DNA from: Viridibacillus arenosi
Lineage (GTDB): Bacteria > Bacillota > Bacilli > Bacillales_A > Planococcaceae
Length of the DNA: 64,000 nt
Direction of reading: 5' to 3'
Assembly: GCF_001955655.1 (NCBI RefSeq)
Contig: NZ_MSPW01000008.1
Coordinates: forward strand, 62,001-126,000
The notes beneath the pieces are model-generated. The model saw only the letters and a program-made list of their open reading frames with translations. It was not told the DNA's origin and ran no database searches. The position numbers were made by a program, and so were the translations under genes. This document shows positions 8,616 to 17,080 of the stretch, in pieces; the stretch's first letter is position 1; each line of letters opens with the position of its first letter.

Positions 8616-8866
8616 AATCTACAGGTATCGTTCGCAAAGTTGATGAATTAGGTCGTGTGGTTATTCCGGTTGAATTACGAAGAGGTTTAGGAATTGGAGA
8701 AAGAGATCCATTAGAAATTTATGTGGATGGTAATCAAATTGTTCTTCAGAAGTATCAACCAAATGTTGAACGTGAAGATGTAACAAAAGGTCTTGAAAAA
8801 TTAAAAGAACTTGTTAGCAGCACAGATAAAGATGTATTAGAACGTGCAATCAAATTAATTAAATAA
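8612..8866 (+). CDS. AbrB/SpoVT-type regulator
   Basis: 84 residues. The N-terminus MKSTGIVRKVDELGRVVIP is the swapped-hairpin AbrB DNA-binding motif. The rest is a short helical tail instead of the full AbrB C-domain. Phages of Bacillales often carry such regulators, which may act on phage or host transition-state genes. ATG overlaps the preceding stop (ATGA). Confidence 0.9.
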   Translation: MKSTGIVRKVDELGRVVIPVELRRGLGIGERDPLEIYVDGNQIVLQKYQPNVEREDVTKGLEKLKELVSSTDKDVLERAIKLIK

Positions 8867-8880
8867 TTGGAGGTTAGAAT

Positions 8881-9234
8881 ATGAAACCATATCTAGTGTT
8901 AGAAAATGGATCACATGATTTAACGACCGTAAATTATTTCGAAGGTGAAATTAATTCAGTTGGCTACTTTGTAAATGGCAATTACATCTTAATAAATGCC
9001 AAAGATTTTGAAGGGGAATTGGCAGAAAACATCGTGTGGAAGGATAACGCAATTACCAAGAAATTAGAAACTTTGCTAGAAGATGAACTCGAAACGCTAA
9101 ATGACTGGTCACATGCAGGTATGCAAGAAAATAACTTGGAGCTAATGCTAAAAGCACAAGTTAAGTACAATATGCAATCAGCAAAAATTGATGGAATCGA
9201 AGCTGCACTTGAACTAGTGCAAGGTGGTGAATGA
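8881..9234 (+). CDS. Hypothetical phage protein
   Basis: 117 residues, not recognised. A beta-rich first half (YFEGEINSVGYFVNGNYILINA) is followed by an acidic helical second half. Good GGAGG spacing. It sits in the early operon between the AbrB-like and DUF6906 genes. Confidence 0.6.
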   Translation: MKPYLVLENGSHDLTTVNYFEGEINSVGYFVNGNYILINAKDFEGELAENIVWKDNAITKKLETLLEDELETLNDWSHAGMQENNLELMLKAQVKYNMQSAKIDGIEAALELVQGGE

Positions 9235-9235
9235 C

Positions 9236-9391
9236 TTGAAGAACGGTAAACGTTTAACAGTTGCTAACCATAAATATCTACAATCTATGAATCTCAAAAG
9301 TGAGAATTGGTTGATTAGTAAACGGACAAGTAATTCGTGGACACTCATCCACAGAGAAACAGGGCGTGTACGTCAAATACCGGCACCTTAA
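9236..9391 (+). CDS. DUF6906-type small protein
   Basis: 51 residues starting with TTG after AAGGTGG. The pattern MKNGKRLT, ENWLISKR, WTLIHRETGRVR matches the small phage proteins of the DUF6906 type, common in Bacillus and Listeria siphoviruses. Function unknown. The TTG start is chosen because the family begins MKNGK. Confidence 0.72.
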   Translation: MKNGKRLTVANHKYLQSMNLKSENWLISKRTSNSWTLIHRETGRVRQIPAP

Positions 9392-9404
9392 AGGGGATGG
9401 ATAC

Positions 9405-9668
9405 ATGAACAAATGGCGTAAACCATTTGGAGATATCACTATCAAACGTGCAAGAGAATACGAGTTAGATAATGCGATTGCAGACTTAGAACAACGTGGA
9501 TTTGAACTAATTAAACGTGGTGAACAACATAAAGAAGTGAAGCAATTTAATCGTGAAGGAAACTCAATAACACATTTAAGTAGATTCAGATATTCAGACC
9601 ATCGAGATATTAATACCTATTATGCGGTTATGAGAAATAAAAAACTCGCTAAAGATGGCAGTCTTTAA
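9405..9668 (+). CDS. Small phage protein
   Basis: 87 residues, basic, no recognised domain. Contains a helical AREYELDNAIADLEQRGFELIKRG stretch. The ATG at 9405 follows AAGGGGATGG. A short sequence able to pair (CTCGCTAAAGATGGCAGTCTTTAACGAG) overlaps the stop and may be a weak terminator. Confidence 0.6.
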   Translation: MNKWRKPFGDITIKRAREYELDNAIADLEQRGFELIKRGEQHKEVKQFNREGNSITHLSRFRYSDHRDINTYYAVMRNKKLAKDGSL

Positions 9669-9728
9669 CGAGCGCATTTGAAATTATTTTTCTAGTAACA
9701 ATATAACACACTTAGGAGGAAATTATAC

Positions 9729-10205
9729 ATGCCAACTTTATATGAATTAACAAACGACTTTCAACAAGTCCAACTATTAATTGAAGAAGGTGCTGATTTA
9801 ACAGATACTCTTGAATCTATTGAAATGGTTATCGAGGACAAGCTTGAAGGCTACGGTAAAGTTATTCGAAATCTTGAAGGGGATATCGCTTCTTATAAAG
9901 CTGAGGAAAAGCGACTAGCTGACCGTAGGAAAACGATTGAAAATGGTTTAAAACGTATTAAAGATTCAGCGTATGAAAATTTGAAAAACACAGGTAAAAA
10001 ATCAGTGGATGCAGGGACATTTAAATTTTCAATCGCTAAAAATCCTGCAGCAGTTCAAATTGTAAATGAAAGTTTAATTCCACAGGATTACTTTGTAACG
10101 CCTAGTCCTCAAATTGATAAAACAGCTTTAAAAGAAGCTCTTAAAACTGGCGTTGAGGTTACTGGTGCTGCATTAATTCAAGGGGAATCATTAAGGATTA
10201 AATAG
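9729..10205 (+). CDS. Siphovirus Gp157-like protein
   Basis: 158 residues: a long coiled-coil N-terminal half (about 20-95), then the FKFSIAKNPAAVQI and IPQDYFV segments typical of the Gp157 family. Gp157 was linked to phage resistance in Streptococcus phages. In Bacillales phages it sits before the Sak4/DUF669 recombination genes, as here, which suggests a replication or recombination role. Confidence 0.85.
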   Translation: MPTLYELTNDFQQVQLLIEEGADLTDTLESIEMVIEDKLEGYGKVIRNLEGDIASYKAEEKRLADRRKTIENGLKRIKDSAYENLKNTGKKSVDAGTFKFSIAKNPAAVQIVNESLIPQDYFVTPSPQIDKTALKEALKTGVEVTGAALIQGESLRIK

Positions 10206-10216
10206 GAGGATATAAA

Positions 10217-10405
10217 ATGGCTCAAGTTAGAGATTTGCAGGAAGCGATACAATCCGTACAAGAGTTCACGGATAACGCTACTGAAGGAGTAAAAGCAGCA
10301 ATAAAAATACTAGAAAATATAGATTTTGATGATTCTGAAAGTATGGAACATGAAGTAGAATCTGCAATCGAAGAATTAAATGATACTTTACGTCAGATGG
10401 AATAA
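10217..10405 (+). CDS. Small acidic coiled-coil protein
   Basis: 62 residues, strongly acidic and helical throughout, with heptad-like spacing. No family recognised. It sits tightly between Gp157 and the Sak4-like ATPase with its own AGGAGG, so is part of the same operon. Confidence 0.6.
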   Translation: MAQVRDLQEAIQSVQEFTDNATEGVKAAIKILENIDFDDSESMEHEVESAIEELNDTLRQME

Positions 10406-10417
10406 GGGGGTATACAA

Positions 10418-11140
10418 ATGACAGAACAACAATTTTCATTTGAAACACACAATGCGGTCAATGTAGAAAAGCAAGGTAAAACTTATTTGTTATTTTGTCC
10501 GCCAGGAATGGGGAAATCACATACAATCGGTTTTTTACCAGGCAAGACATTGGTACTTGATATTGACCGAACAAGCCATGTGTTAAAGGGAAATCCCAAC
10601 ATCGATATCATCTATGTGGACAACAAAAGCACGTGGGATTATTGGGAGAAACTTTTAATCCATATTGAAAAAAATCTTAAAGGTAAGTATGACAACATTG
10701 CTATAGATAATGCATCAGAGCTTGAACGTTGCTTACTATCCAGTTTAGGTGCGAAAGGTAAAAACAATGGGGTTCCGTCACAAGGAGATTATCAATATAT
10801 GCAATTCCGAATCGTGAATAGTTTCCGATGGATGAAAAACCTAGCAGATCGTGTTGTGTTTACAGCATGGGAAACAACTGATTTGTATACGTCAGCGGAA
10901 GGACAGCAATACAATCGCTCTTATCCTCAAATCAATATGAAAATACTAAACAATGTACTAGGGTTGTGTGATGTTGTTGGTCGATTGATGATTAATAGTG
11001 AGGGTAATCGAGGTTACGTGTTAAAGGGTACGAATAGCATTTATGCTAAAAATCAATTAGACGGTCGTGAAGGGTGTAAACAGGATGAAATCTTTGCTGT
11101 GCCTTCCACAAATGATGAAGAAAAAGGAGCGAATAAATAA
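10418..11140 (+). CDS. Sak4-like RecA-fold ATPase
   Basis: 240 residues. The Walker A loop is CPPGMGKS (about 27-34), with a Walker B-like KYDNIAIDNAS about residue 90. This matches phage AAA_24 / Sak4 single-strand annealing ATPases. Such proteins work with an SSB-like partner in phage recombination, and the DUF669 gene with an SSB-type tail follows with a 1-bp overlap. Confidence 0.85.
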   Translation: MTEQQFSFETHNAVNVEKQGKTYLLFCPPGMGKSHTIGFLPGKTLVLDIDRTSHVLKGNPNIDIIYVDNKSTWDYWEKLLIHIEKNLKGKYDNIAIDNASELERCLLSSLGAKGKNNGVPSQGDYQYMQFRIVNSFRWMKNLADRVVFTAWETTDLYTSAEGQQYNRSYPQINMKILNNVLGLCDVVGRLMINSEGNRGYVLKGTNSIYAKNQLDGREGCKQDEIFAVPSTNDEEKGANK

Positions 11141-11595
11141 TGTCATTTTTTAAATTTAACGAAGAAGAAGCTTCAAAAGGTTTCGAATTAATCGAAGAAG
11201 GTAAATACGAGGTCACAATCATAAATGCAGTGGCTAGTAAGACACAGGTAGGTAAAGATAAATTAATGGTTGATTTCGAAATCCGTTCAGATGTACCGCA
11301 AAAATTTCAAGGTTCAAAGGTCTTGTACAATAACTTCACTTTTGAGCATGAGATAGCTGTGAAAATTGTCCAATCGCTACTTAAAGCAGCTGGTTTCTCA
11401 AATGGATATGAATTTAAATCAGCAGAAGACATGGCAAATCAATTATTAAGCAAAAACTTACAAATTACAGTAGCTCATGAAAAGAATGATAAAGGTACTT
11501 ATCCTAAATCTAAATTTTATGATACTTCAAAAGTTGATGCACCTATTCAACAAGGTGGACCAATAAATGTTGGTTCAGATGATCTTCCGTTCTAA
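11140..11595 (+). CDS. DUF669 SSB-like protein
   Basis: 151 residues of the DUF669 family (FFKFNEEEASKGFELIEEGKY start). The C-terminus ends GSDDLPF, the acidic tip used by bacterial single-strand DNA-binding proteins to recruit partners. This supports an SSB-like role with the adjacent Sak4-like ATPase. The gene is followed by a terminator. Confidence 0.83.
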   Translation: MSFFKFNEEEASKGFELIEEGKYEVTIINAVASKTQVGKDKLMVDFEIRSDVPQKFQGSKVLYNNFTFEHEIAVKIVQSLLKAAGFSNGYEFKSAEDMANQLLSKNLQITVAHEKNDKGTYPKSKFYDTSKVDAPIQQGGPINVGSDDLPF

Positions 11596-11608
11596 ATAAA
11601 AATTTCAT

Positions 11609-11640
11609 AGAGAAGTCCTTTTGATGGGCTTCTCTTTTCT
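11609..11640 (+). terminator. Terminator after DUF669
   Basis: AGAGAAGTCC pairs with GGGCTTCTCT (one G-U) around TTTTGAT, followed by T-rich sequence. It ends the first part of the early operon. Confidence 0.8.
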
Positions 11641-11655
11641 ATTACAAAATAAAAA

Positions 11656-11684
11656 AGCCGAACGGTCTTAAAGACCGAACAGCT
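11656..11684 (-). terminator. Terminator of minus-strand small gene
   Basis: Read on the minus strand, the core CGGTCTT-TAAGACCG with flanking AGC/GCT is followed by TTTTTTATTTT. It directly follows, and partly contains, the stop of the 25-codon ORF at 11668-11745. Confidence 0.65.
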
Positions 11685-11745
11685 TAAGCAGTAGTATAAC
11701 CACCGCAGGCGATACTTTCACCTTAAAGGTAAATGTAATCTCCAT
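11668..11745 (-). CDS. 25-residue hydrophobic peptide
   Basis: A minus-strand ORF inside an otherwise rightward early operon. It encodes MEITFTFKVKVSPAVVILLL then KLFGL: a short amphipathic start followed by a hydrophobic helix. AAGGGTG lies 5 bp before the ATG and pairs with ACCCTT just upstream (11751-11766), so the ribosome site is probably hidden in a hairpin. A terminator follows immediately. The shape resembles small phage membrane peptides and type I toxins; neither function is shown. Confidence 0.5.
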   Translation of the reverse strand: MEITFTFKVKVSPAVVILLLKLFGL

Positions 11746-11864
11746 AGGTTTCACCCTTTTTGAAGGGTAGGATTTAGGCCGAAGCTTAACCCCTCAACTC
11801 TACTTATAAATTAATATTAAACTATCAATTTGTGGAAATCAATAAAAAAATAAGGAGGGCCACT

Positions 11865-14201
11865 GTGAAAGGAAAAGAACACTTTAATTTCAATGAAATA
11901 CCCGCAGAATTAAAAGCCCTTCCTCAATGGATATTATGGCGGTTTGAAGAACGTGGTGGAAAGAAGACAAAGGTACCATATCAACCAAATGGAGAAATGG
12001 CACAAGCGAATAATCGGCGTACATGGTCAACATTTGCAACAACTGTGAAATTCTACATGCAAGGTAACTATGACGGAATTGGATTTGTATTCAGTCGTCA
12101 AGATAGTTATATAGGGATTGATATTGATAAGTGTGTTGTGGTCGACAAACTGAACACATTCGCTACAGAAATCATCGATACAATAGATTCTTATACTGAA
12201 TTTAGTCCATCTGGAACAGGTATTCACATCATCATTAAGGGTAGTCTTCCACAGTCTGTGATGGGGACAGGACGTAAAAATACAAAACACGGATTAGAAA
12301 TTTATTCGTATGGCCGTTACTTTACTTTCACGGGTAATCGTGAAAACTCAAATGATGTTTATGATCGCACGGATGAATTAGCAGGCGTTTTTGAAAAGTA
12401 TTTTGACGATAGCGATATTCAAGGTCGCGTGAATTTAGCTGAGTTTGAAAAAGATGAAATTAAACATTCAAATGAAAAACTTTGGGAAATGATGTTCCGT
12501 TCGAAAAATGGCGATGAAATAAGAAGCCTTTATAATGGCAATTTAATTAAAGATGACCATTCTGGTAGTGATTTAGCGCTATCTAACCACCTTGCATTTT
12601 GGACGGGAAAAAGTGCTCCAAGAATGGATTCAATGTTCCGTGAAACCTCCTTAATGCGTGATAAATGGGACAGAATTCATTTTAGTGATACAGGTGAAAC
12701 GTATGGTGAACGTACCATCGCAGAAGCTATTTCTTCCACTACAGCAACGGTGTTGGACCATCAAAATGACAACGAATTTTCATTTAGTTTCAACAATGAT
12801 GAAGTGGCAGAGGAAGTAGAAAAGCCAGCTCGCAAATTTAAATTAACCGATTTAGGAAATGCAGAGCGAATCGCATACGAATATGGGCATGTAATTCGCT
12901 ATATTCCATCAGTCGGTTGGTACATCTGGAACGGCAAATATTGGGAGTATGACGAAAAAGGAAAATTACATCGCCTTGTTGCTAAAGTCGTCCGGAAACT
13001 TGGTGAATCAAATGATGAAACTGAGCAAAAATGGGCTAGACATTGCGAAAAGCATAATGTACGTGAAAGTGCCATTAAAGATTTGAAGATACTGGTACCA
13101 GGAGATCGTAGTGATTTCGATAGACATAAATATTTGTTGAATATCGAAAATGGTGTCGTAGATTTGAAAACAGGTAAATTACAGCCGCACAATCGTGAAC
13201 TTAGCTTGACTAAAATGACGAATATTACATTTGATGAATCGGCGAAATGTCCTGAATGGGTAAGTTTCTTAGAGCAAATATTCTTGGGTGATAAAGAATT
13301 AATCGAATACATGCAGCGTTTAATCGGTTATAGCTTAACAGGTGAAATAAGTGAACAAATCATGGTCTTCCTGATTGGAGGGGGTAGCAATGGTAAATCA
13401 ACGTTTATTAATACGATTAAGGACATCATGGGCGAGTACGGCAAACAAGCTAAATCGGACACGTTTATTAAGAAAAAGGAAACTGGGGCGAACAATGACA
13501 TTGCACGATTGGTCAGTAGCCGTTTTGTGTCAGCGATTGAATCAGAAGACGGAGAACAATTGTCAGAAGCGTTCGTAAAGCAAATCACAGGTGGTGAGCC
13601 AGTGTTAGCGCGTTTCTTGCGACAAGAGTATTTCGAGTTTATACCTGAGTTTAAAGTATTCTTTACGACAAACCATAAGCCAGTAATAAAAGGTGTGGAC
13701 GAAGGGATATGGCGCCGTGTGAAGCTTGTTCCATTCAATCTACAACTACCGAAAGAAAAACGTGATTTGAAGCTACCTGAAAAATTGTCACTTGAAATGT
13801 CAGGGATCTTGAATTGGGCTATCGAAGGCTGTTTGAAGTGGCAGCAGTCGGGGTTGTGTGAACCAGTAATCGTGAAGAAGGCAACCGGCGATTATAAAGA
13901 AGATATGGACATTCTCGGACCATTTCTTTACGAGTGCTGTTATGTGCCCATGATCGATGAAGTGAAAATTGAAGCGAAGGAACTTTATGAAATTTACTCC
14001 AATTGGTGCTACAAAACTGGTGAGCATGCATTAAAAAATCGAGCGTTTTATCGAATGCTCGAGACGAAAGGTTTTAAAAAGAAAAAAGGCAATCAGAATA
14101 AAACATTTATTCACGGAGTTACTTTAAAGGAGCGAAAAGGTAGCTATTTTCAACAAAAGATATCGGAAAACGGCAGTGAAACGGGTTTTAAGTTAGTTTA
14201 A
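11865..14201 (+). CDS. Phage primase-helicase (D5/SF3)
   Basis: 778 residues from a GTG behind AAGGAGG. The N-terminal region (about 10-190: WILWRFEERGGKKTKVPYQP, then GIDIDKC) matches bifunctional PrimPol-type primases. The middle is a D5_N-type domain. The C-terminal SF3 helicase has Walker A GGGSNGKST (about 505-513) and a FFTTNHKPVI sensor segment. It would unwind and prime phage DNA at the origin. The AT-rich repeat region directly downstream is an origin candidate. Confidence 0.92.
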   Translation: MKGKEHFNFNEIPAELKALPQWILWRFEERGGKKTKVPYQPNGEMAQANNRRTWSTFATTVKFYMQGNYDGIGFVFSRQDSYIGIDIDKCVVVDKLNTFATEIIDTIDSYTEFSPSGTGIHIIIKGSLPQSVMGTGRKNTKHGLEIYSYGRYFTFTGNRENSNDVYDRTDELAGVFEKYFDDSDIQGRVNLAEFEKDEIKHSNEKLWEMMFRSKNGDEIRSLYNGNLIKDDHSGSDLALSNHLAFWTGKSAPRMDSMFRETSLMRDKWDRIHFSDTGETYGERTIAEAISSTTATVLDHQNDNEFSFSFNNDEVAEEVEKPARKFKLTDLGNAERIAYEYGHVIRYIPSVGWYIWNGKYWEYDEKGKLHRLVAKVVRKLGESNDETEQKWARHCEKHNVRESAIKDLKILVPGDRSDFDRHKYLLNIENGVVDLKTGKLQPHNRELSLTKMTNITFDESAKCPEWVSFLEQIFLGDKELIEYMQRLIGYSLTGEISEQIMVFLIGGGSNGKSTFINTIKDIMGEYGKQAKSDTFIKKKETGANNDIARLVSSRFVSAIESEDGEQLSEAFVKQITGGEPVLARFLRQEYFEFIPEFKVFFTTNHKPVIKGVDEGIWRRVKLVPFNLQLPKEKRDLKLPEKLSLEMSGILNWAIEGCLKWQQSGLCEPVIVKKATGDYKEDMDILGPFLYECCYVPMIDEVKIEAKELYEIYSNWCYKTGEHALKNRAFYRMLETKGFKKKKGNQNKTFIHGVTLKERKGSYFQQKISENGSETGFKLV

Positions 14202-14477
14202 TAACTTTTTTGAAAAGTGACTTGAAGTCAATGGTATCTAGTGTTTGAGTAGTTTTATATTTATTAAAGTTATCTTTTGTTATTTGTTTTTGTATTAATT
14301 AAAAAAATAAAAAAAATATATAAGTACTATATAGGGCGCTAATGCACTTTTCGGGTAACATTTAGTAACGGATTTTCTGAAACCTTTGTGGCTGTAAGGT
14401 GCAAGGGGGTTATCGTTTAATAACTTTCGCTAAAAATGAATGTTTTTAGGTAACAATTCAGCAACTGAGGTGATAGA
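14202..14477. other. Candidate phage origin region
   Basis: 276 bp without a gene. The first half is extremely AT-rich (about 14255-14330). The second half contains GGTAACATTTAGTAAC, GTTATCGTTTAATAAC and GGTAACAATTCAGCAAC, three related iteron-like stretches. Its position just after the primase-helicase supports an origin; no experimental sign can be read from sequence. Confidence 0.4.
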
Positions 14478-14900
14478 TTGCAAACTTTAAAAATTTTATC
14501 TGATATTTGGAAAAGTGGCGCTGAAATGAATCTTAACCCAGATGGTCAGATTGAATTGAAAAATCATCAATTAGTGCCAACTGAAACAATGAAGGCTGCT
14601 GAAAGTATTTTTCCGGAAATTGAAAAATGGTTTAGATCTTGGCAAGGTGCAAGCTCTGTTGAAATTACGTTGCAAAAAATACTACATCAATTCTGTGGTT
14701 GGCAGCACAACGAGAAATTAAATGAATGGTTATGTTCAGAAATCGATTCTCTTTTACTTTTTGATGAATGGATGATCTCACTAACCAGAAACGGTTGGAA
14801 TGATATGTACGATGATTACCGCAAATTTGAAAATAATGAATCCAAGGTAATAGCGCAAGAGGTTTATAGATTAGCTTGCGTGTATACGAAAAGGAAGTGA
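14478..14900 (+). CDS. TubC-like small protein
   Basis: 140 residues, TTG start after GAGGTG. The first 55 residues (ILSDIWKSGAEMNLNPDGQIELKNHQ) match the fold pattern of TubC N-terminal docking domains, which occur in many phage primase-linked proteins. The rest is helical and not recognised. It lies between the primase-helicase and the ERCC4 nuclease, so is probably a replication accessory. Confidence 0.6.
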   Translation: MQTLKILSDIWKSGAEMNLNPDGQIELKNHQLVPTETMKAAESIFPEIEKWFRSWQGASSVEITLQKILHQFCGWQHNEKLNEWLCSEIDSLLLFDEWMISLTRNGWNDMYDDYRKFENNESKVIAQEVYRLACVYTKRK

Positions 14901-14904
14901 CAAG

Positions 14905-15444
14905 TTGATTCATTACCATTACACAGATACAGAAATGAATAAAATCTTAAAAACTCTCACGATTATCATAGATACAAGAGAAAACGTAAACGGCCATATC
15001 TTGGATTATTTACACGCAAAGGAAATACCCATCAAAAATAAGGCACTTAAAACAGGTGATTATTCTGCAATGATCCCAGCTAATCCAGAGTTGGGTATAC
15101 ACAGGGATATATATTTGAATGGCTGCATTGAGCGTAAAAACTCTATCGATGAGATAACAGGCAATCTAGGTAAGGACAAGCGTACAGCATTCGAAAATGA
15201 ACTGATAAGAGCTAGTCAGAATCCCTTCACCTTAATTGTGGAGGACAAGGACGGTTATGAAAAAATCTTAAAAGGTAATTACAGGTCCAAATATGACCCT
15301 AAAGCATTGCTAGGCAGCTTGAAGACTTTTGAAGCTCGTTATAATTTTTCAATTGTTTATTTAGATAAAAAGTTTAGTGGCAATTACATTTACCATCAAT
15401 TTTATTACATGGCAAAAGAATTTCTAAAAAAGGGAGCGTTTTAA
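14905..15444 (+). CDS. ERCC4-family nuclease
   Basis: 179 residues. The catalytic pattern of XPF/ERCC4 nucleases is present: IIDTRE (Asp23-Glu26), GDYS (about 51-54) and IERKNSIDEI (Glu76, Arg77, Lys78). It would cut branched DNA during phage replication or recombination. Fits its place in the replication block. Confidence 0.85.
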   Translation: MIHYHYTDTEMNKILKTLTIIIDTRENVNGHILDYLHAKEIPIKNKALKTGDYSAMIPANPELGIHRDIYLNGCIERKNSIDEITGNLGKDKRTAFENELIRASQNPFTLIVEDKDGYEKILKGNYRSKYDPKALLGSLKTFEARYNFSIVYLDKKFSGNYIYHQFYYMAKEFLKKGAF

Positions 15445-15445
15445 A

Positions 15446-16021
15446 ATGTCATATGCAAATTTCAAAGCAACAGTTAAAAAGTTAAATATTAAACCAAAAG
15501 GTGTACAAGAAATTGTATTAGAAATAAACGGCGACCAATTAGATGGCCAACTTGAAGCGATTGCTCAGATGGTAGATCTACGAGTAGCTGTTGAACTAGA
15601 TTCCGAGATTGTAAGTTTCAGAAGAAAAGTAAATGTGATTACCAATCAACCTACTGTTCAATATTCAGTTAGCGATAAAGGTATTGTTGAAGTGCAAGCG
15701 CCGGACCAATTAGAACTTGAAGGGATGCCTGAAGAGGAAATTCAAGTTGAGGATAAAGAATGCGTAATGGATCGTAAGATTGTGGACGAATTCGTATTAA
15801 GTGGACTAGCACCTACTTATGATGATTACCACAAAGACATTGTAGATATTATCAAACGCCGTGTAGAAGGTGAATCGTACCGAAAACTTGCGGAAGAAAT
15901 TGGTGTAAGTACATCAGAGCTTGTTAATCAAACGAAACGTTATCGTGCGCAAGTGGCACCGTTAGCAAGTGCATGGTGGGAATGGAAACAAACTCAACCG
16001 GTTGTTGAAGGTGATGAATAA
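15446..16021 (+). CDS. Hypothetical protein with C-terminal HTH
   Basis: 191 residues. The N-terminal 80 residues look beta-rich and have no recognised family. The C-terminal part has a helix-turn-helix-like segment (GESYRKLAEEIGVSTSELVNQTKRYR). One base separates it from the ERCC4 gene. Role unknown. Confidence 0.62.
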   Translation: MSYANFKATVKKLNIKPKGVQEIVLEINGDQLDGQLEAIAQMVDLRVAVELDSEIVSFRRKVNVITNQPTVQYSVSDKGIVEVQAPDQLELEGMPEEEIQVEDKECVMDRKIVDEFVLSGLAPTYDDYHKDIVDIIKRRVEGESYRKLAEEIGVSTSELVNQTKRYRAQVAPLASAWWEWKQTQPVVEGDE

Positions 16022-16048
16022 CAACTCACACTAAGGGGTGGCTGGAGT

Positions 16049-16222
16049 ATGAAATATCTAAATGTAAAAAGAATTCATGAAGGTATTGAATGTTTAAAAG
16101 CCGAGATTGAACATAATTCATATCCAAGTCCATCAAAGACGGCTGTGTCAGTCCGTGTCAGTTTATTAAATCAAATGATTGGTTATATAGAGAAGTTGGA
16201 AAGAGAGGTTGAGGGGAAATGA
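16049..16222 (+). CDS. Small helical phage protein
   Basis: 57 residues (starts MKYLNVKRIHEGIECLKAEI), helical, no known family. Supported by GGCTGGAG upstream and a 4-bp ATGA overlap with the next gene, typical of the tight operon here. Confidence 0.6.
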   Translation: MKYLNVKRIHEGIECLKAEIEHNSYPSPSKTAVSVRVSLLNQMIGYIEKLEREVEGK

Positions 16223-16455
16223 GTGAGAAAGTGAAGGTTAGTCGTGAGGTTGCTGAAGCATTGGATAAACTAAGTAAAGATGATGAATGGACTCAAAATT
16301 ATAATTTGATTAAACATGCAAAGCAATTTTCAGGTAATGGTATTTGTATGAAAGCTAACTGGTCCGATGAATTTAAGATTTTAAATACCTTGCAGCCAAT
16401 AACATATGCAAAATGTTTGATTTTAGGTTACGAAATCAAAGGAGTGAATGCGTGA
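16219..16455 (+). CDS. Small phage protein
   Basis: 78 residues, no recognised domain; helical N-terminal half (SREVAEALDKLSKDDEWTQN). Overlaps both neighbours at start and stop codons, so translationally coupled. Confidence 0.55.
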   Translation: MSEKVKVSREVAEALDKLSKDDEWTQNYNLIKHAKQFSGNGICMKANWSDEFKILNTLQPITYAKCLILGYEIKGVNA

Positions 16456-16709
16456 TGATTAAAATCAATAGCTTACAAGTTAATCTAACAATGCATACCG
16501 AAAGTTACGTAGTTGGGGAAGTACCTTGCTACATTACTCAAAGAGTAAATTACAAAGACGATTTAATGGTTTCAGAAATTAAGGATTGTTCAATGGAATA
16601 CGAAGATTCAATTCACCCTTTCTATGAAATTTATGCAAACGGGCAGTTGTACAGACGTATTGAGTATTCGCCAGTAACAATTGGTTATGAAAGGGTGCTT
16701 GAGGAATGA
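16455..16709 (+). CDS. Small phage protein
   Basis: 84 residues, beta-rich, not recognised. The ATG at 16455 overlaps the preceding TGA (TGATG), and its stop overlaps the next start. A longer reading to 16413 lacks a ribosome site. Confidence 0.58.
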   Translation: MIKINSLQVNLTMHTESYVVGEVPCYITQRVNYKDDLMVSEIKDCSMEYEDSIHPFYEIYANGQLYRRIEYSPVTIGYERVLEE

Positions 16710-17080
16710 CCATTTCAGATGAAATTCTAGCTAATCCAATTTTACATGAACTACAGAACCTATTAGAAAACCAAACAGCAAAAGGAATTGCTAAATATCC
16801 TAATACCGTCAATGTGGACGACTATTCGTTAGTAGGATGGGCCAAACACGCACAAGAGGAAACATTGGATAAATTGGTATACCTAACTTGCATGAAGGTA
16901 AAAGCAACCGAAATGGAAATGAAGATTGATAAATTATTATCCATAGCACGATTTTACGCACATCCACAAACATACGCATGGATTGATGATAAATCACGTT
17001 ATATACCATCTGATATTGAAGATGACAAAGGGAATAAAGCTAGAAAAGTATTGGAGGAATTGGGATATGAATCTTACTAA
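16706..17080 (+). CDS. Helical MazG-like phage protein
   Basis: 124 residues. The segment KYPNTVNVDDYSLVGWAKHAQEE...DKLVYL follows a pattern seen in small phage proteins with an all-helical MazG/dUTPase-like fold. Its partner at 17067 is a dimeric dUTPase, so a nucleotide-pool role is plausible. The enzyme activity is not established. Confidence 0.58.
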   Translation: MTISDEILANPILHELQNLLENQTAKGIAKYPNTVNVDDYSLVGWAKHAQEETLDKLVYLTCMKVKATEMEMKIDKLLSIARFYAHPQTYAWIDDKSRYIPSDIEDDKGNKARKVLEELGYESY

